Shown here: in pieces, positions 52,433 through 61,420 of the stretch
Position numbering within the stretch: position 1 is the first letter of the stretch
Layout: the number at the start of each line of letters is the position of its first letter
Assembly: GCA_002364325.1 (NCBI GenBank)
Contig: DEXV01000001.1
Span: forward strand, 52,626-116,625
Direction of reading: 5' to 3'
Length of the DNA stretch: 64,000 nt
Source: Gillisia sp. UBA3175
GTDB taxonomy: Bacteria; Bacteroidota; Bacteroidia; Flavobacteriales; Flavobacteriaceae
Position numbers and translations under genes: made by a program
Notes under the pieces: model-generated
What the model was told of the DNA's origin: nothing
Databases searched by the model: none
Seen by the model: only the letters and a program-made list of their open reading frames with translations

Positions 52433-52804
52433 TTAATACTTGGTTTCGATAGAGGTAATCTTAGCATCTCCCCACAAACTCTCAATATCGTAATATTCCC
52501 TAATGTGTTTTTGAAATACATGAACTACTACATTCACGTAATCCATAAGGACCCATTCTGCATTGTCGCTACCTTCGATATGCCAAGGCTTATCTTTTAA
52601 AGCTTTACTTACAATTTTTTGCACGGAGTTTACAATGGCGTTTACCTGAGTATTCGAAGTACCATTACAGATAACGAAATAATCACAAACAGTGTTTTCA
52701 ATTTCCCTTAAGTCAAGAATATCGATATCATTTCCTTTAACTTCTTCGATTCCTTTTATGATATGAGCAATAAGTTGATCGTTGTTCGTTTCTTTTTTTG
52801 CCAT
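52433..52804 (-). CDS. rsfS: Ribosomal silencing factor RsfS
   Basis: Binds uL14 and blocks subunit joining under starvation. It is 123 aa from ATG 52804, the family size. DILDLREIENTVCDYFVICNGTSNTQVNAI, PWHIEGSDNAEWVLMDYVNVVVHVFQ and REYYDIESLWGDA are RsfS/Iojap hallmarks. A TAnnTTTG element (52823-52830, minus) lies before this ATG and across an alternative start at 52825, ruling the latter out. Confidence 0.96.
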   Translation of the reverse strand: MAKKETNNDQLIAHIIKGIEEVKGNDIDILDLREIENTVCDYFVICNGTSNTQVNAIVNSVQKIVSKALKDKPWHIEGSDNAEWVLMDYVNVVVHVFQKHIREYYDIESLWGDAKITSIETKY

Positions 52805-52822
52805 TAAATTTATTTCTTTACG

Positions 52823-52830
52823 CAAAGTTA
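52823..52830 (-). promoter_or_regulatory. -7 element upstream of rsfS-ftsH
   Basis: On the minus strand TAACTTTG, an exact TAnnTTTG match, 18 bp before the rsfS ATG. It likely drives rsfS and ftsH together. No clear -33 box. Confidence 0.45.
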
Positions 52831-52900
52831 TTACTTTTTAGTCTTTTTCATGGTCTGTTATTACAAACATTTAACACCATACCTAAGTTCTATTATTCTT

Positions 52901-53632
52901 ATGCATATAATCAAAGTTAATGCCACCGAGTCTACAAATACACTGGCCAGAGAATGGTTTCAATCCAACAAGAATTCTGATGCCATTTGTATTTCCACAA
53001 ACCAGCAAACAAAGGGGCGTGGGCAACGTGGTGCATCATGGGTTTCTAATGCTGGCGAAAACCTCACTTTTAGTGTTATTTTTCCTTTGCCACAAGTTTC
53101 AATATCAGATCAGTTTTTAATAAGTGCGGGAGTAGGATTGCAAATTATTTCGGCATTAAATGAATTAAAAATTAACAATTTAAAACTGAAATGGCCAAAC
53201 GACATAATGGCAGAAAATTATAAGATTGGTGGCGTGCTTATAGAAAACATCATTTCTAACAATAAAATAACTGCTTCCATTATTGGGATTGGGCTAAATG
53301 TGAATCAAGTTCATTTCCCGGATCTGCCTAAAGCATCATCGTTAAAGAATCTTACAGGAATTGTTTATTCTACTGAAGAAGTTCTAGAAATAATTCTTAG
53401 CAAGTTAGAACAAATGATCCTTCCGCAGGGAGAATCCTATTTTTTAGATATACTGAAGAAATATGAAGACGCCTTATTCCGAAAAAATAAAGCTTCCACC
53501 TTTCAGTTGAAGGATGGAAGCTTACTTACAGGTATTATTTTAGGTGTTACTCCTTCCGGTCTTTTAAAAGTACAAGTAGAAGATGAAGAACTTCTAACAT
53601 TCGATCTTAAAGAGTTGAAGCTGCTTTTTTAA
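52901..53632 (+). CDS. birA: Biotin--[acetyl-CoA-carboxylase] ligase (catalytic form)
   Basis: Attaches biotin to carboxylase carrier domains. It is 243 aa from ATG 52901; it starts directly at the catalytic domain (ATESTNTLAREWF) and lacks the N-terminal helix-turn-helix of repressor-type BirA, so it should not regulate transcription. QTKGRGQRGASWVSNAGENLTFSVIFP is the biotinyl-AMP loop, LKWPNDIMAENYKIGGVLIEN the catalytic Lys region. The C-terminal SH3-like domain is present. Overlaps the convergent SRPBCC gene by 4 bp. Confidence 0.95.
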   Translation: MHIIKVNATESTNTLAREWFQSNKNSDAICISTNQQTKGRGQRGASWVSNAGENLTFSVIFPLPQVSISDQFLISAGVGLQIISALNELKINNLKLKWPNDIMAENYKIGGVLIENIISNNKITASIIGIGLNVNQVHFPDLPKASSLKNLTGIVYSTEEVLEIILSKLEQMILPQGESYFLDILKKYEDALFRKNKASTFQLKDGSLLTGIILGVTPSGLLKVQVEDEELLTFDLKELKLLF

Positions 53633-54018
53633 AGTTTTGCTATACTCTCACTAAGAGCAGTTATAAACTTCTTTAATGGGCTTTTTACCATCATGGCCAT
53701 CATGGCATTGAATTTTCCATCGAATAACAATTGTGCCTCACTCTTATCGCCGTTAGCTTCAATAATGATATTTAAGGCAAAATTGAATTTATCGGATGTA
53801 GATCCTAAAACCACTAGATCGGGTTCTGCAGTCTCTTTAATCGCTAATTCAATTTCTGGCATTCCTTTTAAACTGAATAAAAAGGTATCTGGAGCGGTCA
53901 CTTTAAACTTTTCTATACTTTCTGGCATCAACTGCTCATAATTTTCAACTTTAGTTAGAAAATTATATAGCTCCTGCTGGCTTTTACTAGTTGTTACTTT
54001 TGGACTTTCTAAATTCAT
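53629..54018 (-). CDS. SRPBCC/START-like small protein
   Basis: A 129-aa protein with a helix-grip pattern (VTTSKSQQELYNFLTKVENYEQLMPESIEKF, then strands and a C-terminal helix FITALSESIAKL), consistent with a polyketide-cyclase/SRPBCC hydrophobic-ligand fold. No ligand is known. It is 1 bp downstream of pyrE, so the two form an operon; a functional tie to pyrimidine synthesis is not evident. Confidence 0.88.
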   Translation of the reverse strand: MNLESPKVTTSKSQQELYNFLTKVENYEQLMPESIEKFKVTAPDTFLFSLKGMPEIELAIKETAEPDLVVLGSTSDKFNFALNIIIEANGDKSEAQLLFDGKFNAMMAMMVKSPLKKFITALSESIAKL

Positions 54019-54019
54019 A

Positions 54020-54661
54020 CTATTGGTTCCATTTACTGGGATCTTGTCTCCAGGTTTTTAAGGTTTCTGCTTCTGTGGTGGTAATATAATTTGTCTTTAA
54101 GGCAGTTTCGATTAAATACTCGTAGTTCCCTAAAGTATGCAATTCTACGTTTGCTTTTTTGAAATTTTCTTCAGCAATATCAAATCCATAAGTAAAGATA
54201 GCAAGTAATCCTTTAATGCTTACATTAGCTTCTTCCAGCGCTTTTATCGCATTTAAACTGCTATTTCCAGTGCTTATAAGATCCTCGATTACAACCACGG
54301 TTTGTCCACTTTCTAACTGACCTTCAATTTGATTTTTTCTGCCATGGCCTTTAGCCTCTGGGCGCACATATACAAATGGTAAATTCATGTATTCTGCTAC
54401 CAGCATTCCAATTCCTATGGCTCCAGTGGCAACGCCAGCAATCACATCTGGTTTGCCATATAGATCTTCAATCTGTCTGGCGAATTGTTCCCGGATGTAA
54501 TTTCTAATTGGTGGATAGGAAAGGATTATCCTATTATCACAATAAATAGGGGATTTCCATCCACTTGCCCAAGTGAAGGATTGTTGTGGTTCTAATTTAA
54601 TTGCTTTAATTTGCAGAAGCAATTCAGCAGTTTTTATTGCTGTTTCTTTATTTAAAATCAT
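54020..54661 (-). CDS. pyrE: Orotate phosphoribosyltransferase
   Basis: Makes OMP from orotate and PRPP in pyrimidine synthesis. It is 213 aa, type I. FTWASGWKSPIYCDNRIILSYP, GVATGAIGIGMLVAEYMNLPFVYVRPEAKGHGRKN (catalytic loop Lys/His) and the PRPP motif VVVIEDLISTGNS are diagnostic. The -7 element TACATTTG (minus, 54666-54673) sits only 4 bp ahead of the ATG, implying a leaderless mRNA. Confidence 0.97.
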   Translation of the reverse strand: MILNKETAIKTAELLLQIKAIKLEPQQSFTWASGWKSPIYCDNRIILSYPPIRNYIREQFARQIEDLYGKPDVIAGVATGAIGIGMLVAEYMNLPFVYVRPEAKGHGRKNQIEGQLESGQTVVVIEDLISTGNSSLNAIKALEEANVSIKGLLAIFTYGFDIAEENFKKANVELHTLGNYEYLIETALKTNYITTTEAETLKTWRQDPSKWNQ

Positions 54662-54665
54662 ACTG

Positions 54666-54673
54666 CAAATGTA
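54666..54673 (-). promoter_or_regulatory. -7 element of pyrE overlapping the NUDIX start codon
   Basis: TACATTTG on the minus strand matches TAnnTTTG exactly, 4 bp before the pyrE ATG. It spans the ATG (54669-54671) of the divergent NUDIX gene, so the pyrE promoter must extend into that coding region. Confidence 0.5.
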
Positions 54674-55292
54674 TAAAGTTTTTGTAAATGATATCCCTAT
54701 TATTCTTTCTACTAAAAAAGATATAGGCGAAAATTATAGCGCATTCCCAATTAAAACGGTGAAGCTGAAGAAGATAATACAGCAAATAATCGATGGAGAA
54801 TTGTTATATGTAAATCTTTATCATGATAATGAAGAAAAACTATTAAAGCATTTGCTTAAGAAACTGCGTGTGGTTACTGCAGCAGGAGGAATGGTATTTA
54901 ATGACAATAGAGAGATTCTTTTTATTTATAGAAATAAGCGATGGGACCTACCAAAAGGTAGAACAGAAAAGAATGAAGGTCTGGAAGAATCTGCTATTAG
55001 AGAGGTGATGGAGGAAACAGGTGTTCAAGATCTTGAGATCGTAAGGTTTATGAGGAAGACCTATCATATATTTAAACGCAAGGATAAATACAGACTCAAG
55101 GTAACTCATTGGTATGAGATGAAGACATCTTATACAGGTGAATTGGTGCCAGAACATTCTGAAGGTATTAAAAAAGCGAAATGGAAGGATTTTGCAAAGT
55201 CTCAAAAAGCTCTGACAAAATCTTATGCCAACATTAAATTGCTATTTCCTAAAGAATATTTAACGACTCACCCTAAAGACAGGGTAACGTAG
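54669..55292 (+). CDS. NUDIX hydrolase
   Basis: A 207-aa protein. The Nudix box is complete: G-R-T-E-K-N-E-G-L-E-E-S-A-I-R-E-V-M-E-E-T-G-V, fitting Gx5Ex7REUXEExGU. About 70 residues of a separate N-terminal domain (MYKVFVNDIPIILSTKKDIGENY) precede it and are typical of a flavobacterial subgroup. WDLPKGRTEK points to a nucleoside diphosphate-type substrate, unspecified. Start at ATG 54669, 7 bp from divergent pyrE. The last 33 bp overlap the convergent M14 gene. Confidence 0.92.
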   Translation: MYKVFVNDIPIILSTKKDIGENYSAFPIKTVKLKKIIQQIIDGELLYVNLYHDNEEKLLKHLLKKLRVVTAAGGMVFNDNREILFIYRNKRWDLPKGRTEKNEGLEESAIREVMEETGVQDLEIVRFMRKTYHIFKRKDKYRLKVTHWYEMKTSYTGELVPEHSEGIKKAKWKDFAKSQKALTKSYANIKLLFPKEYLTTHPKDRVT

Positions 55293-57011
55293 ATACGAAG
55301 CCTCCATATGTTCAGATTTCTTATGCAGCCATTCCAATTGTGCATACCAATTCTTAGAGAATTCTTTATCAGATTTTTTCTTAGCCATAAATTCTTTTTT
55401 CAAGGCAGGTACATTCTCCAATAGGTCTTTTGCGATATCCTCGAAAACATAAGGGGAGAAACCTTCTTTTTGCTGCAAAATTGTATCGAAGAAGTTCCAG
55501 TTAAAAAATGAATCTGTTGTGGTTGGTTCCAAAGTTTCGATAAGATAACGTACAGAGGGTTGAAAGCTCTTTATATAAAGATCTCCTTTTCTAAAGGAAA
55601 GGCTATCTAAGGTTTTTCTAACCTTTGTGTTGGAATGAGGATAATGTCCCTCATAAGCACTTGAGGAAGTATCGTAATCTTCGATATGATACACTTCTAC
55701 AGCCAATATGGTGTCTTTTTTAAAGGGGGTCATTTCTACATTATTGGCTTTTAAAACATCTATCACGTTCCACCAACCCTGCGGGATTATATAAGCCCTT
55801 GGAATTTCTATTTTATCTTCTGAAATAAAGTTGTTATAATAATCTATTTCTTTGGTAAAAGGCTTGGATCTGTCGTATTTCAACCTTGGGCTTCCCGTGA
55901 TTTCACTCGGAATATTATCGGCTTCATATCCCTTAAATTGTAATTTTGAAACCTTGCTGCTGTCTACCTTATAATTCACTGGGTAAAATCGCTCAGTTAA
56001 ATATTTCCTTTGCGCTCTAGCTCTAAGATCCTTGATTTTTTCACGGTCTCTTTCGGCAATTTCCATTATAGATTGAAGTGTTCTATACGTTCCCAAAACC
56101 CGCTTTTTGTATGGTTTTAGCATATGAGTTTCAATCATAAGTCCTAACGTATTCCATAAAGCGGTATATCCCGTAGAATATCGTGGTGTATCCAAAAATT
56201 GAGTAAAACCTTTTTCAGGAACTTCGTTATGTACATTTACATAAGGAGTAATGTCCCATTCATTTTCCCAAAGCGAAGTTTCTAGAGCGGGTAACATTTT
56301 TTCCTGAATATAATCTCCTAATTCCCCTCCAAGTTTATTATGTTGGGTAAAAAGATGGGTAAGGGTATATTGATAATCTGCTCCATTACTAACATGTGTA
56401 TCTACAAAAATATCTGGATTTACCTTTTGGAAGATCTCATAAAAAGCTCTGGTATTTTTTGTATCGGCCTTTATAAAATCCCTATTAAGATCATAATTTC
56501 TTGCATTTCCTCTAAACCCATACTCTTCAGGACCGTTTTGATTGGTTCTTGTTGCGGTATTTCTATTTAAAGCACCACCAATATTATAAACTGGAATTGT
56601 GGCGATAATTGTGTTTTTAGGAACGGTAATAGAGTCTTGGGCAAGATCTCTAAAAAGCATCATTGTGGCATCTATTCCATCGCTTTCTCCAGGATGGATA
56701 CCATTATTTATAAGAATGATGGTATAATTCTCTCTTACTTCATCGAAATTAAAATTTTCTGAAGGACTAAAAATTGCAAGATGTAAAGGCTCTCCGCCAT
56801 CGGTTTTTCCAAATTCTTGAAGCTCAATTCTAGGAAAAGCATCATCCAATGCTTTATAATAGTTTATTATTTCCGGATAGGTAGGGGTTTGTTTCCCTCC
56901 AGATTTTTCGAATACAGTTTCAAAATTATATTCTTTTATCAACTTGTATTTAGATAGATCACATGATATAAATAAACACGCAATTAGGGAAGCTATTAAA
57001 ATTCTCTTCAT
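55260..57011 (-). CDS. M14-family zinc carboxypeptidase lipoprotein
   Basis: A 583-aa lipoprotein (lipobox CLFISC, Cys17). The catalytic domain has zinc ligands HPGESDG (His/Glu) and DTHVSNGADYQY (His), with the catalytic Glu in LGLMIETHMLKPYKKR. The long C-terminal half (about 330-583) is a beta-rich extension without recognised family. Expected to trim peptides or peptidoglycan stems outside the inner membrane. Convergent overlap of 33 bp with the NUDIX gene. Confidence 0.92.
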   Translation of the reverse strand: MKRILIASLIACLFISCDLSKYKLIKEYNFETVFEKSGGKQTPTYPEIINYYKALDDAFPRIELQEFGKTDGGEPLHLAIFSPSENFNFDEVRENYTIILINNGIHPGESDGIDATMMLFRDLAQDSITVPKNTIIATIPVYNIGGALNRNTATRTNQNGPEEYGFRGNARNYDLNRDFIKADTKNTRAFYEIFQKVNPDIFVDTHVSNGADYQYTLTHLFTQHNKLGGELGDYIQEKMLPALETSLWENEWDITPYVNVHNEVPEKGFTQFLDTPRYSTGYTALWNTLGLMIETHMLKPYKKRVLGTYRTLQSIMEIAERDREKIKDLRARAQRKYLTERFYPVNYKVDSSKVSKLQFKGYEADNIPSEITGSPRLKYDRSKPFTKEIDYYNNFISEDKIEIPRAYIIPQGWWNVIDVLKANNVEMTPFKKDTILAVEVYHIEDYDTSSSAYEGHYPHSNTKVRKTLDSLSFRKGDLYIKSFQPSVRYLIETLEPTTTDSFFNWNFFDTILQQKEGFSPYVFEDIAKDLLENVPALKKEFMAKKKSDKEFSKNWYAQLEWLHKKSEHMEASYLRYPVFRVSR

Positions 57012-57088
57012 AAGAAATAATCCTATTTATGCTATAAACTTAGGTAAATCTGAAATAGCTGCCAAAACTATTATATAATGTACTGTTA

Positions 57089-57119
57089 TTTGTGTTAGTT
57101 AAAGTAAACCTAATCTTTG
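57089..57119 (+). promoter_or_regulatory. Promoter of the sorbosone dehydrogenase / TonB receptor operon
   Basis: TTTG (57089-57092), 18 bp, TAATCTTTG (57111-57119); the TTTG cores are 27 bp apart as in TTTG-N19-TAnnTTTG. The ATG is 53 bp downstream. The clearest promoter in the window. Confidence 0.6.
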
Positions 57120-57172
57120 TGTAAAATTTTATTCGGGAGACTTTAAAGGCTATTTTTAAAAAAAATAAAAGA

Positions 57173-58453
57173 ATGAAAAGATTACTATTCGTTTTATGTC
57201 TAGGTGCAACTATGGTTTCTTGCGCTCAGATGAAAGGTGTAAAAGAATTTACTGAACAGGAAAAACAAGAACTTGGGCAACGCTCACCTAATATTGTAGA
57301 GACCACGGCTGGTCAATTAGAATTACCTGCTCCATTTAATACCAAATCTATACAAAAAGTAAGTAAAGTTGTGGGTTGGAAAGATGGTGAAATGCCAAAT
57401 GCGCCAGAGGGGTTTAAAGTTGAAAAATTTGCTGATAATTTTCAACATCCTAGATGGACCTATGTAGGTCCTAATAATGATGTTTTTGTGGTAGAATCTA
57501 ATACACGTAATAGTGCAAATAGAATTACCATAATTAGAGATCTGGATTTTGATGGGGTGTTCGAACATAGAGGTGTTTTTAAAGGTGAACTAAATCAACC
57601 TTTTGGGATGCTTATACTAGGTAATTATTTTTATATAGCAAATACAGATGGTTTGTATAGATATGCTTACAATGAAGGAGACCTTGAACTTTCTGGAAAA
57701 GGAGAAAAAATTGTAGATCTTCCTGCTGGAGGTTACAACAATCATTGGACACGTAATTTAATAGCGTCTAAAGATGGAAGTAAAATATATATTTCTGTAG
57801 GATCTGCAAGTAATGTAGGGGAATATGGGATGGATAAAGAGATAAGAAGAGCGGGAATTTTAGAAATAGATCCTGATGGATCCAACGAAAAAATTTATGC
57901 CAGCGGATTAAGAAATCCGGTTGGGATGGATTGGAATCCAGTAACAGGGGAGTTATGGACCGCAGTGAACGAGAGAGATATGTTAGGGAATAACTTAGTG
58001 CCCGATTATATTACAAGTGTGAAAAAAGGTGGCTGGTACGGCTGGCCTTATTCATATTACGGTCAAATTAAAGATCCGCGATGGGAAGATGCTCCACATA
58101 ATGAGCTTGTTGAAAAAGCAATTATTCCTGATGTTTCAGTTGGACCTCATACTGCATCTTTAGGTTTTACTTTTTATTCTAATGATGCTTTTCCGGAAAA
58201 ATATAAAAATGGAGCTTTTGTTGGTCAACATGGTTCTTGGAATCGTGATCCATTATCTGGATACAAAGTGGTGTTCGTTCCTTTTGTAAATGGAGTTCCG
58301 CAAGCGCTGGAAGATTTTTTAACTGGTTTTATTGCCAATGAAGACACAGGTGAAGTGCACGGAAGACCTGTTGCCGTTACTACATTGCCAAATGGTTCTT
58401 TATTAGTTAATGATGACGACTCTAATGTGATCTGGAAGGTTTCGGTTGAATAA
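57173..58453 (+). CDS. PQQ-type sorbosone/sugar dehydrogenase-like beta-propeller lipoprotein
   Basis: A 426-aa lipoprotein (lipobox ATMVSC, Cys17). Beta-propeller sequence matches the sorbosone dehydrogenase family: GFKVEKFADNFQHPRWTYVGPNNDVFVVES, HWTRNLIASKDGSKIYISVGSASNVGE, ASGLRNPVGMDWNPVTGELWTAVNERDMLG and GAFVGQHGSWNRDPLSGYKVVFVPF. Some members use PQQ, but cofactor use is not provable here. The stop overlaps the start of the TonB receptor gene. Confidence 0.92.
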   Translation: MKRLLFVLCLGATMVSCAQMKGVKEFTEQEKQELGQRSPNIVETTAGQLELPAPFNTKSIQKVSKVVGWKDGEMPNAPEGFKVEKFADNFQHPRWTYVGPNNDVFVVESNTRNSANRITIIRDLDFDGVFEHRGVFKGELNQPFGMLILGNYFYIANTDGLYRYAYNEGDLELSGKGEKIVDLPAGGYNNHWTRNLIASKDGSKIYISVGSASNVGEYGMDKEIRRAGILEIDPDGSNEKIYASGLRNPVGMDWNPVTGELWTAVNERDMLGNNLVPDYITSVKKGGWYGWPYSYYGQIKDPRWEDAPHNELVEKAIIPDVSVGPHTASLGFTFYSNDAFPEKYKNGAFVGQHGSWNRDPLSGYKVVFVPFVNGVPQALEDFLTGFIANEDTGEVHGRPVAVTTLPNGSLLVNDDDSNVIWKVSVE

Positions 58454-60755
58454 CATAAAAATATTGAAAATATATCTCTTCGGATTTGTGCTGTTGTTTT
58501 GCCTAAATATTATTTCGGCACAACAAATTCAGGGAATAATTATAGATGCTGCAACTTCAGAACCCATCGAAAATGTAAAGATCTTCGATGTTAGTACTGA
58601 AGTTGCAGTTATTTCTGATGCCACTGGATCATTTGAAATTACTATAGATAAATTTCCCGCTACTTTACAATTTTCAGCAGTAAATTATTCGTTGCAAAAT
58701 GTAACTTTGGAAAACTATAAGAGCTCAATAAAAATTTATCTACAGAACTCGTCAGAACTACTTTCTGAAGTAGTTATAAATGGGACAATAATTCCGAACA
58801 CCTTACAAAGATCTCCTGCAGCAATAAATGTTTTAACAAGTAAGGATCTTATTAAAAGTGATAATTCTAATTTTGCACAGATTTTTAATAGCGTGCCCGG
58901 AATATATGTAAATCAGGGAGCTTTGAATACTACTAAATTAAATATTCGCGGAATTGGAGCTCGATCACAATTCAGCACAAATAGAATTCAGGCATATTTT
59001 AATGGAATTCCGCTAACTACAGGGGAAGGAGATCTTACCTTAGATGATCTTGATGCCGAATCCATTTCTAAAATTGAAATTATTAAGGGACCAGCTTCCA
59101 GTATTTATGGAGCAGGATTAGGGGGGGTGATAAATATCTTTGGAAAAGATGCTATAGTAAATAAAAGCGATCTGGAAGTGTCCTCTCAGTATGGAAGTTT
59201 TGAAACAATTAAAAAAACGATTTCAGCTTCTCATGGCACTAAGAAAGCTTCAATATTTGCAACTTTTAATGATCTAGAAAGTGATGGCTATAGAGAGAAT
59301 GGTGGTTATAAAAGAAGTTCTGCATTTGTTAATGCAAATGTTTTTACCCATAAAAACAACAAACTCTCCTTCATTGGTAATTATACCAAGTTAAAAGCTT
59401 TTATTCCAAGTTCTATAAATGAAGATGCATTTCTAAATGATCCTACTTCTGCGGCTTTTACTTGGAAGCGATCTAAAGGATATGAATCATACAAAAAAGC
59501 ACTTTTCGGTCTTTCATACCAATACAATTTTTCAGAAAAATTAAGCAATCTCAGTAGTGTTTATTTAAATTTTAGAGAAGGCTATGAGCCTCGACCTTTT
59601 AATATTTTGAAAGAAAAAAGGCTAGCTTCAGGAGCACGAACTAGATTTAATTTAGATCTCGATTTGTTCAAGAAAAGCTCTCAACTAAGTTTTGGAGGAG
59701 AATATTATTCAGAACAATATTACATGCAAACTTTTGAGAATTTATATGAAGATTTTGAAGATCAAGGCAGCGTTCAAGGATTAAGATTAAGCGATAATGA
59801 TCAAAACAGGAACTATGCTAACCTTTTCTCTCAATTAAATATTCAGCTTAGTGAAAAACTGAATTTAGAAACGGGTTTCAATTTTAATTCTACAAAATAT
59901 AGTTTGAAAGATCAATTTCAACAAGATGAAATAGACCAGACGGGAGATTACCGCTTTGAAACAATATTTTCTCCAAGACTTGGAATTTCTTACGAACTAT
60001 CAACGGGAAAAAATACCTATGCCTCCATAAGCCATGGATTTTCCATTCCAACAGTTGAAGAAACCTTAACCCCTGAAGGCCTTATAAATACCAATTTAAA
60101 AACCGAACAGGGTGTAAACTATGAGATCGGATTTAAAGGAAATTGGTTAAATAATACCCTTTATACAGAAGTAGCCTTATATTCCATTCAGATCAAGAAC
60201 TTGTTGGTTGCACAGCGAATTTCTGAAGACCAATATGTTGGTATAAATGCTGGAAGTTCAAATCATAACGGATTTGAAATTAGTTTGAAATACAATTTTG
60301 ATCTAAGTTCTAAAATTAGAATCCAACCCTATTTCAATTCATCTTTTAACTATTTTAAGTTTGAAGAATTTACCAATAGAGATGTTAATTATAGTGGAAA
60401 TAAATTACCTGGTGTTCCTCAAAGCACAATAAATAGTGGTTTCGAAATTCAATATAATAAAAATCTTTCCCTTTATGCTAATATGCTTGCAGTTGGTGAA
60501 ATATTCTTGAATGATGCTAATACCTTGAACACCGAAAATTATCAAGTTTTGGATATAAAAGCAAGATATGATTTTAGGCTATTCAATAATTTTGAAGCCA
60601 ATATTTCTGGTGGGTTAAACAATTTGCTGGATCAAAAATATGCTTCTAGCGTATTGCCAAATGCAGTTGGATTTGGAGGAGCTGCTCCCCGTTATTATTA
60701 TCCGGGAAATCCTAGAAATTACTTTGTATGCGCTGGGTTGAAATATGTGTTCTAA
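58446..60755 (+). CDS. TonB-dependent outer-membrane receptor
   Basis: A 769-aa receptor. Signal peptide (FVLLFCLNIISAQ), CarboxypepD_reg-like domain (about 25-100), plug (AINVLTSKDLIKSDNSNFAQIFNSVPGIY to GAGLGGVINIFG) and a 22-strand-type barrel ending in an aromatic residue (LKYVF). No ATG is available: the likely start is TTG 58446, overlapping the upstream stop by 8 bp, or TTG 58464. No SusD partner, so not a glycan Sus pair; siderophore, metal or cofactor uptake are all possible. Confidence 0.95.
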   Translation: MNNIKILKIYLFGFVLLFCLNIISAQQIQGIIIDAATSEPIENVKIFDVSTEVAVISDATGSFEITIDKFPATLQFSAVNYSLQNVTLENYKSSIKIYLQNSSELLSEVVINGTIIPNTLQRSPAAINVLTSKDLIKSDNSNFAQIFNSVPGIYVNQGALNTTKLNIRGIGARSQFSTNRIQAYFNGIPLTTGEGDLTLDDLDAESISKIEIIKGPASSIYGAGLGGVINIFGKDAIVNKSDLEVSSQYGSFETIKKTISASHGTKKASIFATFNDLESDGYRENGGYKRSSAFVNANVFTHKNNKLSFIGNYTKLKAFIPSSINEDAFLNDPTSAAFTWKRSKGYESYKKALFGLSYQYNFSEKLSNLSSVYLNFREGYEPRPFNILKEKRLASGARTRFNLDLDLFKKSSQLSFGGEYYSEQYYMQTFENLYEDFEDQGSVQGLRLSDNDQNRNYANLFSQLNIQLSEKLNLETGFNFNSTKYSLKDQFQQDEIDQTGDYRFETIFSPRLGISYELSTGKNTYASISHGFSIPTVEETLTPEGLINTNLKTEQGVNYEIGFKGNWLNNTLYTEVALYSIQIKNLLVAQRISEDQYVGINAGSSNHNGFEISLKYNFDLSSKIRIQPYFNSSFNYFKFEEFTNRDVNYSGNKLPGVPQSTINSGFEIQYNKNLSLYANMLAVGEIFLNDANTLNTENYQVLDIKARYDFRLFNNFEANISGGLNNLLDQKYASSVLPNAVGFGGAAPRYYYPGNPRNYFVCAGLKYVF

Positions 60756-60776
60756 TGAAATAATATTATTTTATTA

Positions 60777-60896
60777 AGATCCATCGACAAGCTCAGGATG
60801 ACAATTGCGTATTTTGTTATTCCGACTAGAGGAGGAATCTCTTTTGTAGGAGAATATTACTTCAATGAGATCCTTCGACAGTCTCAGGATGACAAT
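60777..60896. repeat. Dispersed imperfect palindromic repeats (REP/MITE-like)
   Basis: AGATCCATCGACAAGCTCAG (60777 on) and AGATCCTTCGACAGTCTCAG (60868 on) are near-identical, both running into GATGACAAT. Between them TGTTATTCCGACTAGAGGAG (60815 on) is an inverted, diverged relative of the second unit, so 60815-60894 can fold into a long imperfect hairpin. The core CCTGAGC-n-GTCGAAGG in reverse also appears behind tRNA-Gly at 15711 and 15826. Fills most of the gap between the TonB receptor gene and coaD. Confidence 0.7.
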
Positions 60897-60912
60897 GTAA
60901 GGTAATAGTCTG

Positions 60913-61362
60913 CTATTTCACCCCTTCTGGTACCATAAATGAGAAATCGCCACCATTTTTTCTTACATCACGAACTACACTAGAAGAGATGTGGCCTTTA
61001 CCCGAAGAGGATATCAAGAAAACAGTTTCTATTCCTTCCATTTTAAAGTTGGTTTGCCCAATGGTTTTTTCAAATTCCAGATCTATAGTGTTCCGTAAGC
61101 CTCTTAGAATAAATGCAGCATTTTCTTTTTTACAAAAATCAACAGTCAAACCTTCATAGGTTTTCACTTTGATCTTAGCTTCGTTTTTAAATGTTTCCTC
61201 CAAAAACCCAACCCGATCCTCCAAGGAGAACATATATTTCTTGTCGGCATTTACGCCTATAGCAAGTATTATTTCATCAAAAAGAGGCAAGGCGCGTTCT
61301 ATAATATCTACATGGCCTAATGTTATTGGGTCAAAAGATCCTGGAAAAATTGCTCTTTTCAT
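60913..61362 (-). CDS. coaD: Phosphopantetheine adenylyltransferase
   Basis: Makes dephospho-CoA from ATP and 4'-phosphopantetheine. It is 149 aa. GSFDPITLGHVDIIERAL holds the nucleotidyltransferase T/H-x-G-H motif, YEGLTVDFCKK and FILRGLRNTIDLEFE bind substrate, and VFLISSSGKGHISSSVVRDV carries the ISSS/T-x-x-R motif. 58 bp after ddl on the same strand. Confidence 0.97.
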   Translation of the reverse strand: MKRAIFPGSFDPITLGHVDIIERALPLFDEIILAIGVNADKKYMFSLEDRVGFLEETFKNEAKIKVKTYEGLTVDFCKKENAAFILRGLRNTIDLEFEKTIGQTNFKMEGIETVFLISSSGKGHISSSVVRDVRKNGGDFSFMVPEGVK

Positions 61363-61420
61363 TAAGTTGCTTTAAATGCTGAATTATTAAAGATAGTAAA
61401 ATTCAATTTCTACCAGTATT

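Noticed and set aside
58446..60755. SusC/SusD polysaccharide utilisation locus
   Set aside because: The receptor lacks a SusD partner and no glycoside hydrolase or sulfatase is nearby.
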